Shown piece by piece: positions 51,968 through 61,399 of a stretch of 64,000 nt of DNA. How positions within the stretch are numbered: the first letter of the stretch is position 1; each line of letters starts with the position of its first letter. Source of the DNA: Aquisphaera giovannonii (GTDB taxonomy: Bacteria; Planctomycetota; Planctomycetia; Isosphaerales; Isosphaeraceae); NCBI RefSeq assembly GCF_008087625.1, contig NZ_CP042997.1:8184001-8248000 (forward strand). Direction: 5' to 3'. The notes beneath the pieces were generated by a model. It had not been told where the DNA came from. It saw nothing but the letters and a program-made list of their open reading frames with translations, and did no database searches. The position numbers and the translations under genes were made by a program.

Positions 51968-53461
51968 ATGGAATCGTATGATCTCGTGGTGATCGGTGGC
52001 GGGCCGGCGGGCATACAGGGGGCCACCACGGCGAGGATCCTCGGCAAGACCGTCGCCCTGGTGGACCGCCACCACGAGCTAGGCGGCGCGGGGGCCAACA
52101 CGGGCACGGTGCCGAGCAAGACGCTCCGCGAGACGGCCGTCGTCCTCTCGGGCCTGCGATCCCGCGACCTCTACGGCGTGGACCTGTCGCTCCGCCGCAA
52201 GGCCACCGTGGCCGACTTCCTGCGCCACGAGCAGCACGTCAAGCAGGGCCTCAACGCGCGCTTCAACCAGCAGCTCGAGGCCTGCAGCACGTGCGTCTTC
52301 TTCGGCGAGGCCACCTTCCTGGGCCCGCACACGATCCACGTCCGGGGCCGGTCCAGCGGCGAGGCCTCGGACGCCCACAAGGAGCAGGCGGCCCTCGACG
52401 AGGACCGGATCATCCGCGGCGAGAAGATCCTCATCGCCACCGGCTCCTCGCCGAGCCGGCCGGGCATCTTCCCGTTCGGGCCGGGGGTCTTCGACTCCGA
52501 CACCCTGCTCAACCTGTGCAACCTCCCGGAGACGATGGCGGTGCTCGGGGCCGGGACGATCGGCTGCGAGTACGCCTGCACGTTCGCGGCGCTCGGGACG
52601 AAGGTCCACCTGATCGACGGCCGGGACGCCCTGCTGCCGTTCCTCGACCGGGAGATCGCCGCGGCCCTCGTGGCCGAGATGGAGCGGGCGGGGATCGTCT
52701 TCCGATGGAAGGAGCGGGCCACGTCCTGCGTGGTCGAGCAGGCCCCCTGCCAGGGCGGCCCGGGGCGCGTCCGCCTCGGGTTCGACTCCGGCGAGTCCCT
52801 CGTCGTCGAGGAGGTCCTGGTCGCCGCCGGGCGGGTCAGCAACACGGCGACGCTCAAGCTGGAAGCCGCCGGCGTGAAGGTCGGGGAGAAGGGCCTGATC
52901 CCGGTGGACCCGTCATTCCGGACCAACGTCCCGCACATCTACGCCGCCGGCGACGTCATCGGCTTCCCGGCGCTGGCGTCCACGAGCATCGAGCAGGCCC
53001 AGCGCGCGGTCCAGCACGCCTTCGGCCGGTCCCCCGCGCCCGGGACGCCGGAGCTCCTGCCGCACGGGATCTGGACCATCCCGGAGATCGGCTACGTGGG
53101 GGCGACCGAGGAGGAGCTCGTCAAGAAGGGCATCCCCCACGTCGTCGGCCGGGCGTCGTACGCCGACAACCCCCGCGGCCGGATCCTCGGCGACCTGGCG
53201 GGCTTCCTCAAGCTCCTCTTCCGGCTCCCGGACCTCGAGCTGCTGGGGGCCCACATGATCGGCGAGCAGGCGACCGACGCCATCCACATCGGGATGATGG
53301 CCATGTTCGCCCAGGTCCGGGCCGATCAGTTCGACGACATGTGCTTCAACCTGCCGACCCTGGGCGAGCTGTACAAGTACGCCGCCTTCGAGGCGATCCT
53401 GGCCGCCGAGAAGATCGGGGTGGATCGCCCGCTGCCGGTCGCCGCGCCCGAGGCCCTCTGA
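51968..53461 (+). CDS. sthA: Soluble pyridine nucleotide transhydrogenase
   Basis: 497 residues. FAD-linked flavoprotein of the SthA family: DLVVIGGGPAGIQGA at the N-terminus, the NTGTVPSKTLRE block in which the two redox cysteines of the lipoamide-dehydrogenase superfamily are missing, an NAD(P)-binding GAGTIGCEYACTF and DVIGFPALASTSIEQ. It equilibrates NADPH and NAD. The start at 51968 is the Met just before the FAD motif. Confidence 0.9.
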   Translation: MESYDLVVIGGGPAGIQGATTARILGKTVALVDRHHELGGAGANTGTVPSKTLRETAVVLSGLRSRDLYGVDLSLRRKATVADFLRHEQHVKQGLNARFNQQLEACSTCVFFGEATFLGPHTIHVRGRSSGEASDAHKEQAALDEDRIIRGEKILIATGSSPSRPGIFPFGPGVFDSDTLLNLCNLPETMAVLGAGTIGCEYACTFAALGTKVHLIDGRDALLPFLDREIAAALVAEMERAGIVFRWKERATSCVVEQAPCQGGPGRVRLGFDSGESLVVEEVLVAAGRVSNTATLKLEAAGVKVGEKGLIPVDPSFRTNVPHIYAAGDVIGFPALASTSIEQAQRAVQHAFGRSPAPGTPELLPHGIWTIPEIGYVGATEEELVKKGIPHVVGRASYADNPRGRILGDLAGFLKLLFRLPDLELLGAHMIGEQATDAIHIGMMAMFAQVRADQFDDMCFNLPTLGELYKYAAFEAILAAEKIGVDRPLPVAAPEAL

Positions 53462-53489
53462 CGGGGCGGCCCGCCCGCGTCGCGGCCGC

Positions 53490-54539
53490 TCAGGGGGCGT
53501 CCTGGTCGAGCGCCGCGAACGGGTCGTCGTCCGCGAAGCCGCAGGGTGGCGGGCCGACCACGAGCTCCGTGGTGCTGATCTGCTGGCTGGACACGTCCGG
53601 AAGCTCGTGCTGGCCGGACCGGCCCGGGAGCTCGGGGAGCCGCATGGTGCTGATCGACGACGTCCCGGAGCCGCCCGGGGCGTCGTAGCCCGGCTCGCGC
53701 TCCAGCGCGTTGGGCTTCCGCCGCTCGAGGAGGTGGCCGACGTCGAAACGCTCTCCGATGTAGTGCTTGCGGACGTCGGAATTGTTGAGGATCTGCTCCC
53801 GGTTGCCGTAGGCGAAGACGCGGCCCTCGCGGATCAGGTAGCAGCGGTCGGTGACCTCCAGGGTCTCGCGGAACTGGTGGTCCGTCAGGAGGATGCCGAT
53901 GTTGTAGGTCTCGACCAGGGCGCGGATCTGGTCCTGGATCTCGGCCACGGTCTTGGGATCGATGCCGGCGAATGGCTCGTCGAGCATGATCAGCTTGGGC
54001 TCCGTGATCAGCGACCGGGCGATCTCGAGCCGCCGCCGCTCGCCGCCGGAGACGCGGTTGGCCTTCGTCTTGCGGATCTTCGTGAGGCCGAACTGGTCGA
54101 GCAGCTCGTCCTGACGGGCCTTCCGCTGCTTCCGGCCCATGCCGGGTCGGGTCTGGAGAATCGCCATCAGGTTGTCCTCCACCGAGAGCTGGCGGAAGAC
54201 GCTGGAGTCCTGCGCGAGGTAGCCCATTCCCGCGCGGGCGCGGAGGTACATGGGGAGCTTCGTGACGTTGCGGCCGTCGAACTTGACGGTGCCGCCGTCG
54301 CTGTCGATCAGGCCGATCGTCATGCGGAAGCTCGTCGTCTTGCCGGCGCCGTTGGGCCCGAGGAGGCCGACGACCTCGCCCTGGGCCACCTCGAAGTCGA
54401 CGCCGTTGACGACCTGGCGGCGGCCGTACCACTTCTCCAGCCCGCGGACCTCCAGGAGCGGCGAGCTCGGCAGGTCCGGCGGGGCGGACGAAATCGAGAC
54501 GGACGGCTCCGCGCCCTGGCGGATTTCCGGCAACGGCAT
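53490..54539 (-). CDS. lptB: LPS-export ABC transporter ATPase
   Basis: 349 residues. ABC ATPase with Walker A GPNGAGKTT, Q loop, signature VSGGERRRLEIAR and Walker B LIMLDEPFAGID; the DPKTVAEIQDQI block is LptB-like. A C-terminal extension of about 70 residues is unusual. A ggaggatcgagtc sequence precedes the chosen ATG at 54539. It drives LPS transport with LptF/LptG, which are not seen here. Last gene of the lepA-lepB-lepB-lptB run. Confidence 0.88.
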   Translation of the reverse strand: MPLPEIRQGAEPSVSISSAPPDLPSSPLLEVRGLEKWYGRRQVVNGVDFEVAQGEVVGLLGPNGAGKTTSFRMTIGLIDSDGGTVKFDGRNVTKLPMYLRARAGMGYLAQDSSVFRQLSVEDNLMAILQTRPGMGRKQRKARQDELLDQFGLTKIRKTKANRVSGGERRRLEIARSLITEPKLIMLDEPFAGIDPKTVAEIQDQIRALVETYNIGILLTDHQFRETLEVTDRCYLIREGRVFAYGNREQILNNSDVRKHYIGERFDVGHLLERRKPNALEREPGYDAPGGSGTSSISTMRLPELPGRSGQHELPDVSSQQISTTELVVGPPPCGFADDDPFAALDQDAP

Positions 54540-54593
54540 GACTCGATCCTCCATGATCGGGGCGACGGCGGCCGGCGCGGGCCTACCCCGCCC

Positions 54594-56339
54594 TCAGCGG
54601 ATCCACCGCATCCGTTCGAAGTAGGGCCGGAAAGGCAGCCTCGTGTCGCCCCCCATCACTCCGACGGTCGGCCCGAAGGGGACGCCGTGCGGCCAGTAGA
54701 CGAAGAACGCCTTCCCGGTCACCAGGTTGCGGGGGACCTCCCACGATTGGCGATTGGACGTGTCCCACGTGTCGCTCGAATCCCAGCCCCGGCTGTCCTT
54801 GCTCCGCGGGCTGTTGTCGCCGAGCATCATGTAGCGATCGTCGCCGAGCTGATAGTCGTGCGATCGGCCCTTGCCGAAGCCGGGGAAGCGGGCCGGGTCG
54901 GCGAGCACGTCGAGCAGCTCCGCGGCGTTCCGCGGGGTACGGTCCTCGAAGACGGTCGACCCGTAGTCGTGCCGGCCCGGGTACTGGGTATAGTAGATAT
55001 CGCGTTTCAGGACAAGGTTGCTCACGCGGAAGGTCCCGCCGCGGATCGCCACCGCGGCCGGCGAGAGGTCCATGGCCGTGGGGACGGGGTTGTCGTCGCC
55101 GCGGTCGTACTCCGCACCTTCGCCCTCCTCGGCCGGCGCCCGGCCGTCGACGAGCAGGGTGAGCCGGTCGTCGACGTTGGCGAGCTCGACGTGATGGCTG
55201 CCCGGCCCCCGGAGGGCCGTGGCGAACTCCTTCAGGGCCGCGTCGCCGCGGTCCAGCCGCGCCCGGCCCGTCGCCACATCGATCGTGGCACGATGGGTCA
55301 CGCCGCCCTTGATCAACTCCAGCCGGACCTCGCCCGCGGCCGCGTCCGCCTGGACGTCGGCCTGGAGCGTCAGGTCGCCGACCCAGTGAGGCTGGAGCCA
55401 GGCGCGTTCCGCGTCCTCGCCGTGCGGCTGGACCAGGTCCGAATCGCCCGACGACAGGTTCGTGTTGTAGGAGTAGAAGTCCGTGATCAGGCTGCTCCGC
55501 GGGCCGCGGAGGGGCGCCTCGTTCTGCTCCAGCGACTCCCACTGCTCGGGATCGGGCGCGAGATGCCGGTAGCGGAGCTCGGCCCATTCGGCCGTCGCGG
55601 CGGCCGAGCGGAAGGTCGCCGGGGCGGACGCGTCCTCCTTCCAGGCGTCGGCCGCGGCGGGCCGCCACCGCCGCCAGGCGTCGAGCCCCTCCAGCGCCTT
55701 GGGCCGATACCGGTCGTCGTAGACGGTGATCTGCATGGAGGACTGGTGCTCGAGCGGCTTCCGGGCCAGGGAGAAGCCCTGCCCGCCGGGGGGGCGGACG
55801 TAGACGTCGCCGTGGCGGATCCGGATGGTCTCGCCGGGGAGCCCGACCAGCCGCTTGATGTAGCTGACCTCGGGCTCCTCCGGGTAGCGGAAGACGACCA
55901 CGTCCCACCGCTCCGGGGGCGAGGCCCCGGGGAGGAAGGGCAGGTCGTAGGGGAACATCGAGACCAGGATCCGGTCGCCCTTGAAGCTCGGGGAGGAGGT
56001 GAGCCCGCGGGTTTGGTAGCGGCAGTTGACGCAGACCCCGGAATCCACCCGGCGGGGATGGCCGCGCGACTCCACCTCGTCGGAGGCGTTGATCGTGTAG
56101 ACGAAGCCGCACTGGGGGCAGGTCAGCTCCTTGTGCCGCCCCAGCAGCGTGGGGGCCATGGAGCCGGTCGGGATGACGAAGGCCTGGGCCTCGAAGCCGC
56201 GCGCGACGAGCGCCGCCACGAAGGCGACCACGACCGCCTCGGCGATCTCCCGGAAGCCGTCTCCCGGCCTCTCTTCCTCGGTCTTGCCCTTCGACTTCGG
56301 GGCGGTCCCTGGCTGCAAGGCGGAGGCGGTCCGTCCCAT
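54594..56339 (-). CDS. lepB: Signal peptidase I with zinc-ribbon and jelly-roll insertions (second copy)
   Basis: 581 residues; a longer start at 56444 is possible but this one has aagaggaag upstream. The membrane helix is about 33-50. The catalytic Ser60 is in PTGSMAPTLLG and Lys162 in YIKRLVGLPGE. Between them CPQC (74-77) and CVNC (103-106) form a zinc-ribbon-like insert. After the Lys a ~300-residue insert has a LamG-like piece (SHHVELANVDDRLTLLVDG), then MLGDNSPRSKDSR. Cuts signal peptides from exported proteins; extra domains may select substrates. Upstream neighbour is a paralogue. Confidence 0.9.
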   Translation of the reverse strand: MGRTASALQPGTAPKSKGKTEEERPGDGFREIAEAVVVAFVAALVARGFEAQAFVIPTGSMAPTLLGRHKELTCPQCGFVYTINASDEVESRGHPRRVDSGVCVNCRYQTRGLTSSPSFKGDRILVSMFPYDLPFLPGASPPERWDVVVFRYPEEPEVSYIKRLVGLPGETIRIRHGDVYVRPPGGQGFSLARKPLEHQSSMQITVYDDRYRPKALEGLDAWRRWRPAAADAWKEDASAPATFRSAAATAEWAELRYRHLAPDPEQWESLEQNEAPLRGPRSSLITDFYSYNTNLSSGDSDLVQPHGEDAERAWLQPHWVGDLTLQADVQADAAAGEVRLELIKGGVTHRATIDVATGRARLDRGDAALKEFATALRGPGSHHVELANVDDRLTLLVDGRAPAEEGEGAEYDRGDDNPVPTAMDLSPAAVAIRGGTFRVSNLVLKRDIYYTQYPGRHDYGSTVFEDRTPRNAAELLDVLADPARFPGFGKGRSHDYQLGDDRYMMLGDNSPRSKDSRGWDSSDTWDTSNRQSWEVPRNLVTGKAFFVYWPHGVPFGPTVGVMGGDTRLPFRPYFERMRWIR

Positions 56340-56444
56340 CTTCGACTTCCTCTTCGGTTCCGCACCCGGCCGCCGGCCGGCCGTCTCGAAGGGCCCGAAA
56401 CGACGCCGGGGGCGTCGCGGCGAGGCCGCGGCGGGGTGGCGCAC

Positions 56445-57938
56445 TCAGTGAATGTACCGGATCCGCCTCGGATCGGGAACCCAGTAAACCGACCGGCCGA
56501 ACACCTCCAGCGCCACGACCTGGCCCGGCAGGTGGACCAGGAACGGCTTGCCCAGGAACATCGACCGGGGCACCACCGGGCTCCCCCCCCAGAACCGGGA
56601 ATCGCTCGAGACCGGGCTGTTGTCGCCCAGCACGAAGAACTCGTCGGGCCCCAGCCTGCAGGGCTCGGACACGCCGTGGGGATGGCGGGGGATCCCCCCC
56701 AGCGTGCTCGTGTAGTAGACGTCCCGGAAGATCTTCAGGTCGCGCACCGCGACCGAGCCGCCCCGCACGCCCAGGCCGAACGGGGATTCGTCCGGGGGGG
56801 GGCCCGACGCCGGGTCGTCGTAATCGATCGGCTCGAAGAGCGGCCGGCCGTCGATCGCCACCCGCAGCCGGTGGTCCACCGCCGAGGCCTCCAGCCGGAT
56901 CGCCCTCGGCCACGGCCCCGAATCCACGACCTCGAAGGGGTCGAGCAGCGGACGGACTGCAACCCTCCGGCCGTTCCGGGCCACCTGGAGCGAGGGCCTG
57001 TCCGCGCCCCGGCCGTTGACCGGTATGCGGACCACGAACCGATCCCCCCCGGAGCGGAGCCGGATCGAGAGCGACTCGACGTCCGCTCCGACCTCCATCA
57101 CGGCCTCGACCGCCAGGTCGGCGATGACGTTATCCGCCGCGAGGTCCCCGCCGTTGTACGGATAGTGGTCGCGGATCGGCCCGTAGCGGCCCAGGACCGG
57201 GTCCCAGTGGTGGTATTGCAGCCAGTCCTCCGGCTCGTAGGCGCCGGGGATCCGGGCGATCGGGTCGTGCACGAAGCCCGTGCCGTCCCGCCGCCAGCCC
57301 GTCGGCAGGGGCCGCCTGGGCCAGCCCCTCAGGAAGTCCCATCGCGGATATCGGTCCGAATCGTCCGGGACGTACCGGCAGTCGTGCACGAGGATCTGCA
57401 TGGCCTGCAATTCCTCGGGCGTCTTGCGGGCGATCCGGCCGTCGACGTAGACGTCGCCGTCGCGGACCTGCACCGACTCGCCGGGCAGGCCCACCACCCG
57501 CTTGACGTACGCCTGGGAGGGGTCCCCGGGGAAGTGGAACACGGCGACCTCCCAGCGCCGGGGCGCCCGGAAGTCGAACAGGAACTTCTGCACGAGCACC
57601 CGGTCGCCGTTGCACTCCACGGCGTCCAGCCTCTCGAGCCCATCCTTGCCGCAGTTGGGGCAGACCGCGCGCGGCTGGCGGCCCTCCTCATCGAGGCCGA
57701 TCACGAAGGTGTAGCGGCAGTTCGGGCAGATGAGCTCGCGATGATGGCCCAGCAGCGTGGGGGCCATGGAGCCGGTCGGCACCACGTAGGCCTCCGCGGA
57801 GAACGTGCGGAACAGCAGCACCCCCAGGCAGAGCATGACGATCAGGTCCATGGTCTGCCGGACCACACCCGACGCCGGGTTCTCTCGCCAGCGATTCCCG
57901 GTCTGCGGGCCAGGTTGGGTCATCGTGCCGGGTCCCAT
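56445..57938 (-). CDS. lepB: Signal peptidase I with zinc-ribbon and jelly-roll insertions (first copy)
   Basis: 497 residues. Membrane helix about 30-47; Ser57 in PTGSMAPTLLG, Lys146 in YVKRVVGLPGE, and the last box FVLGDNSPVSSDSR. CPNC (71-74) and CPNC (93-96) form a zinc-ribbon-like insert between Ser and Lys. A LamG-like part (RLEASAVDHRLRVAIDGR) is inserted later. It is nine bases from lepA and immediately before the second copy, so the two were probably formed by tandem duplication. The two differ much in sequence, hence the duplication is old. Confidence 0.9.
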   Translation of the reverse strand: MGPGTMTQPGPQTGNRWRENPASGVVRQTMDLIVMLCLGVLLFRTFSAEAYVVPTGSMAPTLLGHHRELICPNCRYTFVIGLDEEGRQPRAVCPNCGKDGLERLDAVECNGDRVLVQKFLFDFRAPRRWEVAVFHFPGDPSQAYVKRVVGLPGESVQVRDGDVYVDGRIARKTPEELQAMQILVHDCRYVPDDSDRYPRWDFLRGWPRRPLPTGWRRDGTGFVHDPIARIPGAYEPEDWLQYHHWDPVLGRYGPIRDHYPYNGGDLAADNVIADLAVEAVMEVGADVESLSIRLRSGGDRFVVRIPVNGRGADRPSLQVARNGRRVAVRPLLDPFEVVDSGPWPRAIRLEASAVDHRLRVAIDGRPLFEPIDYDDPASGPPPDESPFGLGVRGGSVAVRDLKIFRDVYYTSTLGGIPRHPHGVSEPCRLGPDEFFVLGDNSPVSSDSRFWGGSPVVPRSMFLGKPFLVHLPGQVVALEVFGRSVYWVPDPRRIRYIH

Positions 57939-57947
57939 GCGTCCGGA

Positions 57948-59753
57948 TCAATCCTCCGCGTCGTCGAGCACCGACAGGAAGGCCTCCTGGGAGATCTCGA
58001 CGTTCCCCACCTGCTTCATACGCTTCTTGCCCTCTTTTTGCTTCTCGAGGAGCTTGCGCTTTCTCGAAATGTCGCCGCCGTAGCACTTGGCGGTCACATT
58101 CTTGCGGAGGGCAGAGATCGACTCGCGGGCGATCACCCGGCTGCCGATGGCCGCCTGGATCGCCACCTCGAACTGGTGCCGGTCGATCTCCCCTTTCAGC
58201 TTGCGGACGAGCTTCCGGCCGCGGCGGTCGGCGTGCGCCCGATGGACCACCACCGAGAGCGCGTCCACCTTCTGACCGGCCACCAGGATGTCGAGCCGGC
58301 AGAGCTCGCCCGCGCGGTAGCCGAGGAGCTCGTAATCCATCGTGCCGTAGCCGCGCGTGGCGCTCTTCAGCTTGTCGTAGAGGTCGTAGATCATCTCGGC
58401 GAGCGGCAGCTCGTAGGTGAGGATCGCCCGGGTCGTGGAGAGGTACTCCGTCTTGATGTAGACCCCGCGACGGTCCTCGCAGAGCTGCATGATCACCCCG
58501 ATGCAGTCCGACGGGATGATGAAATTCACCTTGGCGATCGGCTCGCGGAACTCCTCGACCTCGCCGGCGTCGGGGATCCGGGTCGGGTTCGAGATGTGCA
58601 GGGTCTCGCCCTGCTTCGTGAGGATCTCGTAGGTCACGTTGGGCGCGGTCTGGACGAGGGCGAGGTTACTCTCCCGCTCGAGCCGCTGCTGGACGATCTC
58701 CATGTGGAGCATGCCCAGGAAGCCGCAGCGGAAGCCGAAGCCCAGCGCGTCGGAGGTCTCCGGCTCGAACGAGAAGCTGGAGTCGTTGAGCGCCAGCTTC
58801 TGGAGGGCGGTGCGGAGGTCGTCGAACTGGTTGTGCGACGCCGGGAAGAGCCCGCAGAAGACGACGGGGACCGGCTCCTGGTACCCGGGCAGCGCCTCCG
58901 AGGCCCCGCCGAGGGCCTGCGTGATCGTGTCGCCGATCCGGACGTCGGAGAGCTTCTTGATGTTGGCCACGACGTAGCCGACCTGGCCCACCCCCAGCTC
59001 GTCGCAGGGGACCTCGCGGGGCCGGAACCTCCCCAGGGCGATGACCTCGTGCTCGGTGCCGCCGGCCATCATCCGGATCTTCTGGCCCACCTTCAGGACG
59101 CCGTCCACCACCCGGACGTAGGTGACCACCCCCTGATAGTCGTCGAACTTGGAGTCGAAGATCATGGCCCGCAGCGGACCCTTCGGGTCGCCCGCCGGCG
59201 GCGGGACCCGGTCGATGATCGCCCGGAAGACGTCGGGCACGCCCAGGCCGGTCTTGGCGCTCACCGCCAGGACATCGTCCGGGTCGATCCCGAGGGTGTG
59301 CATGATCTCTTCCTTGATCTCCTCCGGCCGAGCCGCCTGCATGTCGATCTTGTTCAGCACCGGCACGATCGACAGGTCGTTGCCGATCGCCAGGTACGCG
59401 TTGGCGACCGTCTGCGCCTGCACGCCCTGGGTCGCATCGACGAGCAGGATGGCCCCCTCGCAGGCCGCCAGGCTCCGCGAGACTTCGTAGTGGAAATCGA
59501 CGTGGCCCGGCGTGTCGATGAGGTTCAGCTCGTACGTCCGGCCGTCCAGGTCGTAATTGATGGCGACGGCCCGCGCCTTGATCGTGATCCCCCGCTCCCG
59601 CTCCAGGTCCATGTCGTCGAGCAACTGCTCGCGGAACTCGCGCTGGCTGATCGCCCCCGACTGAAGGAGCAGCTGGTCGGCCAGCGTGCTCTTGCCGTGG
59701 TCGATGTGGGCGACGATGGAGAAATTGCGGATGTACTTCGGATCAAAGGCCAT
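57948..59753 (-). CDS. lepA: Elongation factor 4
   Basis: 601 residues. Ribosome-associated GTPase: P-loop VAHIDHGKSTLADQL, the DMDLERERGITIKA effector region, DTPGHVDF, and NKIDM. The C-terminal LepA-specific domain ends with the KKRMKQVG type segment. First gene of a run with two signal peptidases and lptB, recalling the lepA-lepB operon of E. coli. The ATG at 59753 is the normal family start; longer frames upstream are shadow. Confidence 0.96.
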   Translation of the reverse strand: MAFDPKYIRNFSIVAHIDHGKSTLADQLLLQSGAISQREFREQLLDDMDLERERGITIKARAVAINYDLDGRTYELNLIDTPGHVDFHYEVSRSLAACEGAILLVDATQGVQAQTVANAYLAIGNDLSIVPVLNKIDMQAARPEEIKEEIMHTLGIDPDDVLAVSAKTGLGVPDVFRAIIDRVPPPAGDPKGPLRAMIFDSKFDDYQGVVTYVRVVDGVLKVGQKIRMMAGGTEHEVIALGRFRPREVPCDELGVGQVGYVVANIKKLSDVRIGDTITQALGGASEALPGYQEPVPVVFCGLFPASHNQFDDLRTALQKLALNDSSFSFEPETSDALGFGFRCGFLGMLHMEIVQQRLERESNLALVQTAPNVTYEILTKQGETLHISNPTRIPDAGEVEEFREPIAKVNFIIPSDCIGVIMQLCEDRRGVYIKTEYLSTTRAILTYELPLAEMIYDLYDKLKSATRGYGTMDYELLGYRAGELCRLDILVAGQKVDALSVVVHRAHADRRGRKLVRKLKGEIDRHQFEVAIQAAIGSRVIARESISALRKNVTAKCYGGDISRKRKLLEKQKEGKKRMKQVGNVEISQEAFLSVLDDAED

Positions 59754-59925
59754 GCGACAAGTCCGGTGGCGAAGGAGGGGGCGACGATTACCTGGGAGGA
59801 AGTGCCGCTCGGCCGGCGAGTCGCCGGTGGCTCGGGATGCCAATTGAGTCGCTTGATGGACGCGGACATCCGGGAGGAATCGGGGGCGACCGCCGCGGTG
59901 CCCGTGGAGCCATCGGCCCCGAACG

Positions 59926-59933
59926 ATTATATT
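59926..59933. promoter_or_regulatory. Symmetrical -10 element between lepA and the FIST gene
   Basis: On the minus strand TATAAT is exact (59926-59931); on the plus strand TATATT overlaps it (59928-59933). The -35 partners on either side are weak. It lies in the 335-base divergent gap and could serve both genes. Confidence 0.45.
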
Positions 59934-60088
59934 GCGCTTCTCGCATGAGGGAAAGCCGGCTTGCGATGCACACTCGCACGGGCGTTCGCTCCCCCGGCCG
60001 CGGATGGGCCGCGGGCGGGCGGCGGGCCCGGCGAGGGGGCGACGAAGGGACACGGCCGGGGCGTCCCCTCGTCAGGGAGGATCGGCCG

Positions 60089-61255
60089 ATGAGATGCATT
60101 TCCGCACTCTCCACCGCGCGGACGATGAACGCCGCGTTCCACCAGATCCTCGAGAAGCTCGAAGGGGACCGGGGCGACGGGCCGGCCGACCTCTGCGTGA
60201 TCTTCTCCTCCATGCATCACGCGGACGAGGTGGGCCGGATGGCCGCCCTCCTGATCGAGCAGGGTCGGGCGCTGCACGTCCTGGGCTGCACCGCGGAATC
60301 GGTCGCGGGCGAGTCGCGCGAGGTCGAAGGGGCCCCGGCCCTCGCCGTGCTGGCCCTCGACGCACCGGGGATCTCGATCGAGCCGATCCGGCTCGACGGG
60401 CCCGACCCTTCACCAACCTCTTTCGCGTCCCTGGTCGGCGACGATCCGTCCGGGCGGGCGCTGATCCTGCTGGCCGATCCGTTCTCGTTCCGGACCGATG
60501 AGTTCCTCCGGGCCGTCAACGAGGAGCTCCGCGGACTGCGGGTCGTCGGGGGGATGGCCAGCGGCAGCCAGGTCCCCCGGGGGAACCAGCTCATCCTCGA
60601 CGATCAGGCCTACCTCGATGGCGCGGTGGCCATGCTGCTGGGCGGCCCGATCGGCCTGCGGACGCTCGTCAGCCAGGGCTGCCGGCCCGTCGGCCACACG
60701 ATGATCGTGACCGGCGCGGAGAACAATGTCATCCGGGAGCTGGGCCGCCGCCCGGCGCTGGAGGCCCTGCGGGCGATGTTCCAGGAGCTCCCGCCGGACG
60801 ACCGTCGGCGGATCCAGGACGGCCTGCACATCGGCAGGGTGATCAACGAGTTCCAGGGCGAGTTCGGCCGCGGCGACTTCCTCGTCCGCAACGTGATGGG
60901 GGCCGACGATTCGGGGGCCATCCAGATCAACGACGTCGTGCGGGTCGGGAAGACCATCCAGTTCCACGTCCGTGACGCCGAGACGGCCGACGACGACCTG
61001 CGACTCGCCCTACTGCGGGTCCGCGACGATCCGTCGCGGACGTCCAGGCCGGCGGGTGCCCTGCTCTTCTCCTGCAATGGCCGCGGCACCCGCCTGTTCG
61101 ACGGGCCGGATCACGACGTCAGGACGATCAGGGACGTCTTCCCGGACCTCCCCGTCGCCGGCTTCTTCGCCATGGGGGAGATCGGTCCCGTCGGCGGGCA
61201 GAACTTCGTCCACGGGTACACCGCGAGCATCCTGCTGTTCGAGTGCCCGGCCTGA
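60089..61255 (+). CDS. FIST-domain sensory protein
   Basis: 388 residues with the FIST_N and FIST_C arrangement: ADLCVIFSSMHH, LGCTAESVAGESREVEGAPALAVLAL, RVVGGMASGSQ and, in the second half, AGALLFSCNGRGTRLFDGPDHDV and VAGFFAMGEIGPVGG. The family is thought to bind small ligands such as amino acids in signalling proteins; here there is no attached output domain. A gggagg ribosome-binding site lies before the ATG at 60089. Confidence 0.92.
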   Translation: MRCISALSTARTMNAAFHQILEKLEGDRGDGPADLCVIFSSMHHADEVGRMAALLIEQGRALHVLGCTAESVAGESREVEGAPALAVLALDAPGISIEPIRLDGPDPSPTSFASLVGDDPSGRALILLADPFSFRTDEFLRAVNEELRGLRVVGGMASGSQVPRGNQLILDDQAYLDGAVAMLLGGPIGLRTLVSQGCRPVGHTMIVTGAENNVIRELGRRPALEALRAMFQELPPDDRRRIQDGLHIGRVINEFQGEFGRGDFLVRNVMGADDSGAIQINDVVRVGKTIQFHVRDAETADDDLRLALLRVRDDPSRTSRPAGALLFSCNGRGTRLFDGPDHDVRTIRDVFPDLPVAGFFAMGEIGPVGGQNFVHGYTASILLFECPA

Positions 61256-61348
61256 CCGCCCCGCCCCGCCCCGCCGCGTCGTCGACCGCGGGGCGGGAAG
61301 CCCTCCCCGATGCGCCCCGGCCCCTGCGCCTGACGCACCGGCGGAGGC

Positions 61349-61395
61349 GCCGCCCGGGCATCCGGCGCCGAGGGGCGGCCTCCTGCCCGGGCGGC
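61349..61395. terminator. Hairpin between convergent genes
   Basis: Eleven-base perfect arms (61349-61359 and 61385-61395) with a 25-base G/C-rich loop, between the FIST gene and the convergent small exported protein. Likely ends transcription from both. Confidence 0.55.
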
Positions 61396-61399
61396 CGAT

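Noticed and set aside
53607-59948. A 2113-codon open frame on the plus strand across the lepA-lptB region
   Set aside because: It is the antisense shadow of lepA, both lepB and lptB, has no domain pattern, and is rich in Asp/Arg/His as shadows of GC-rich genes are.
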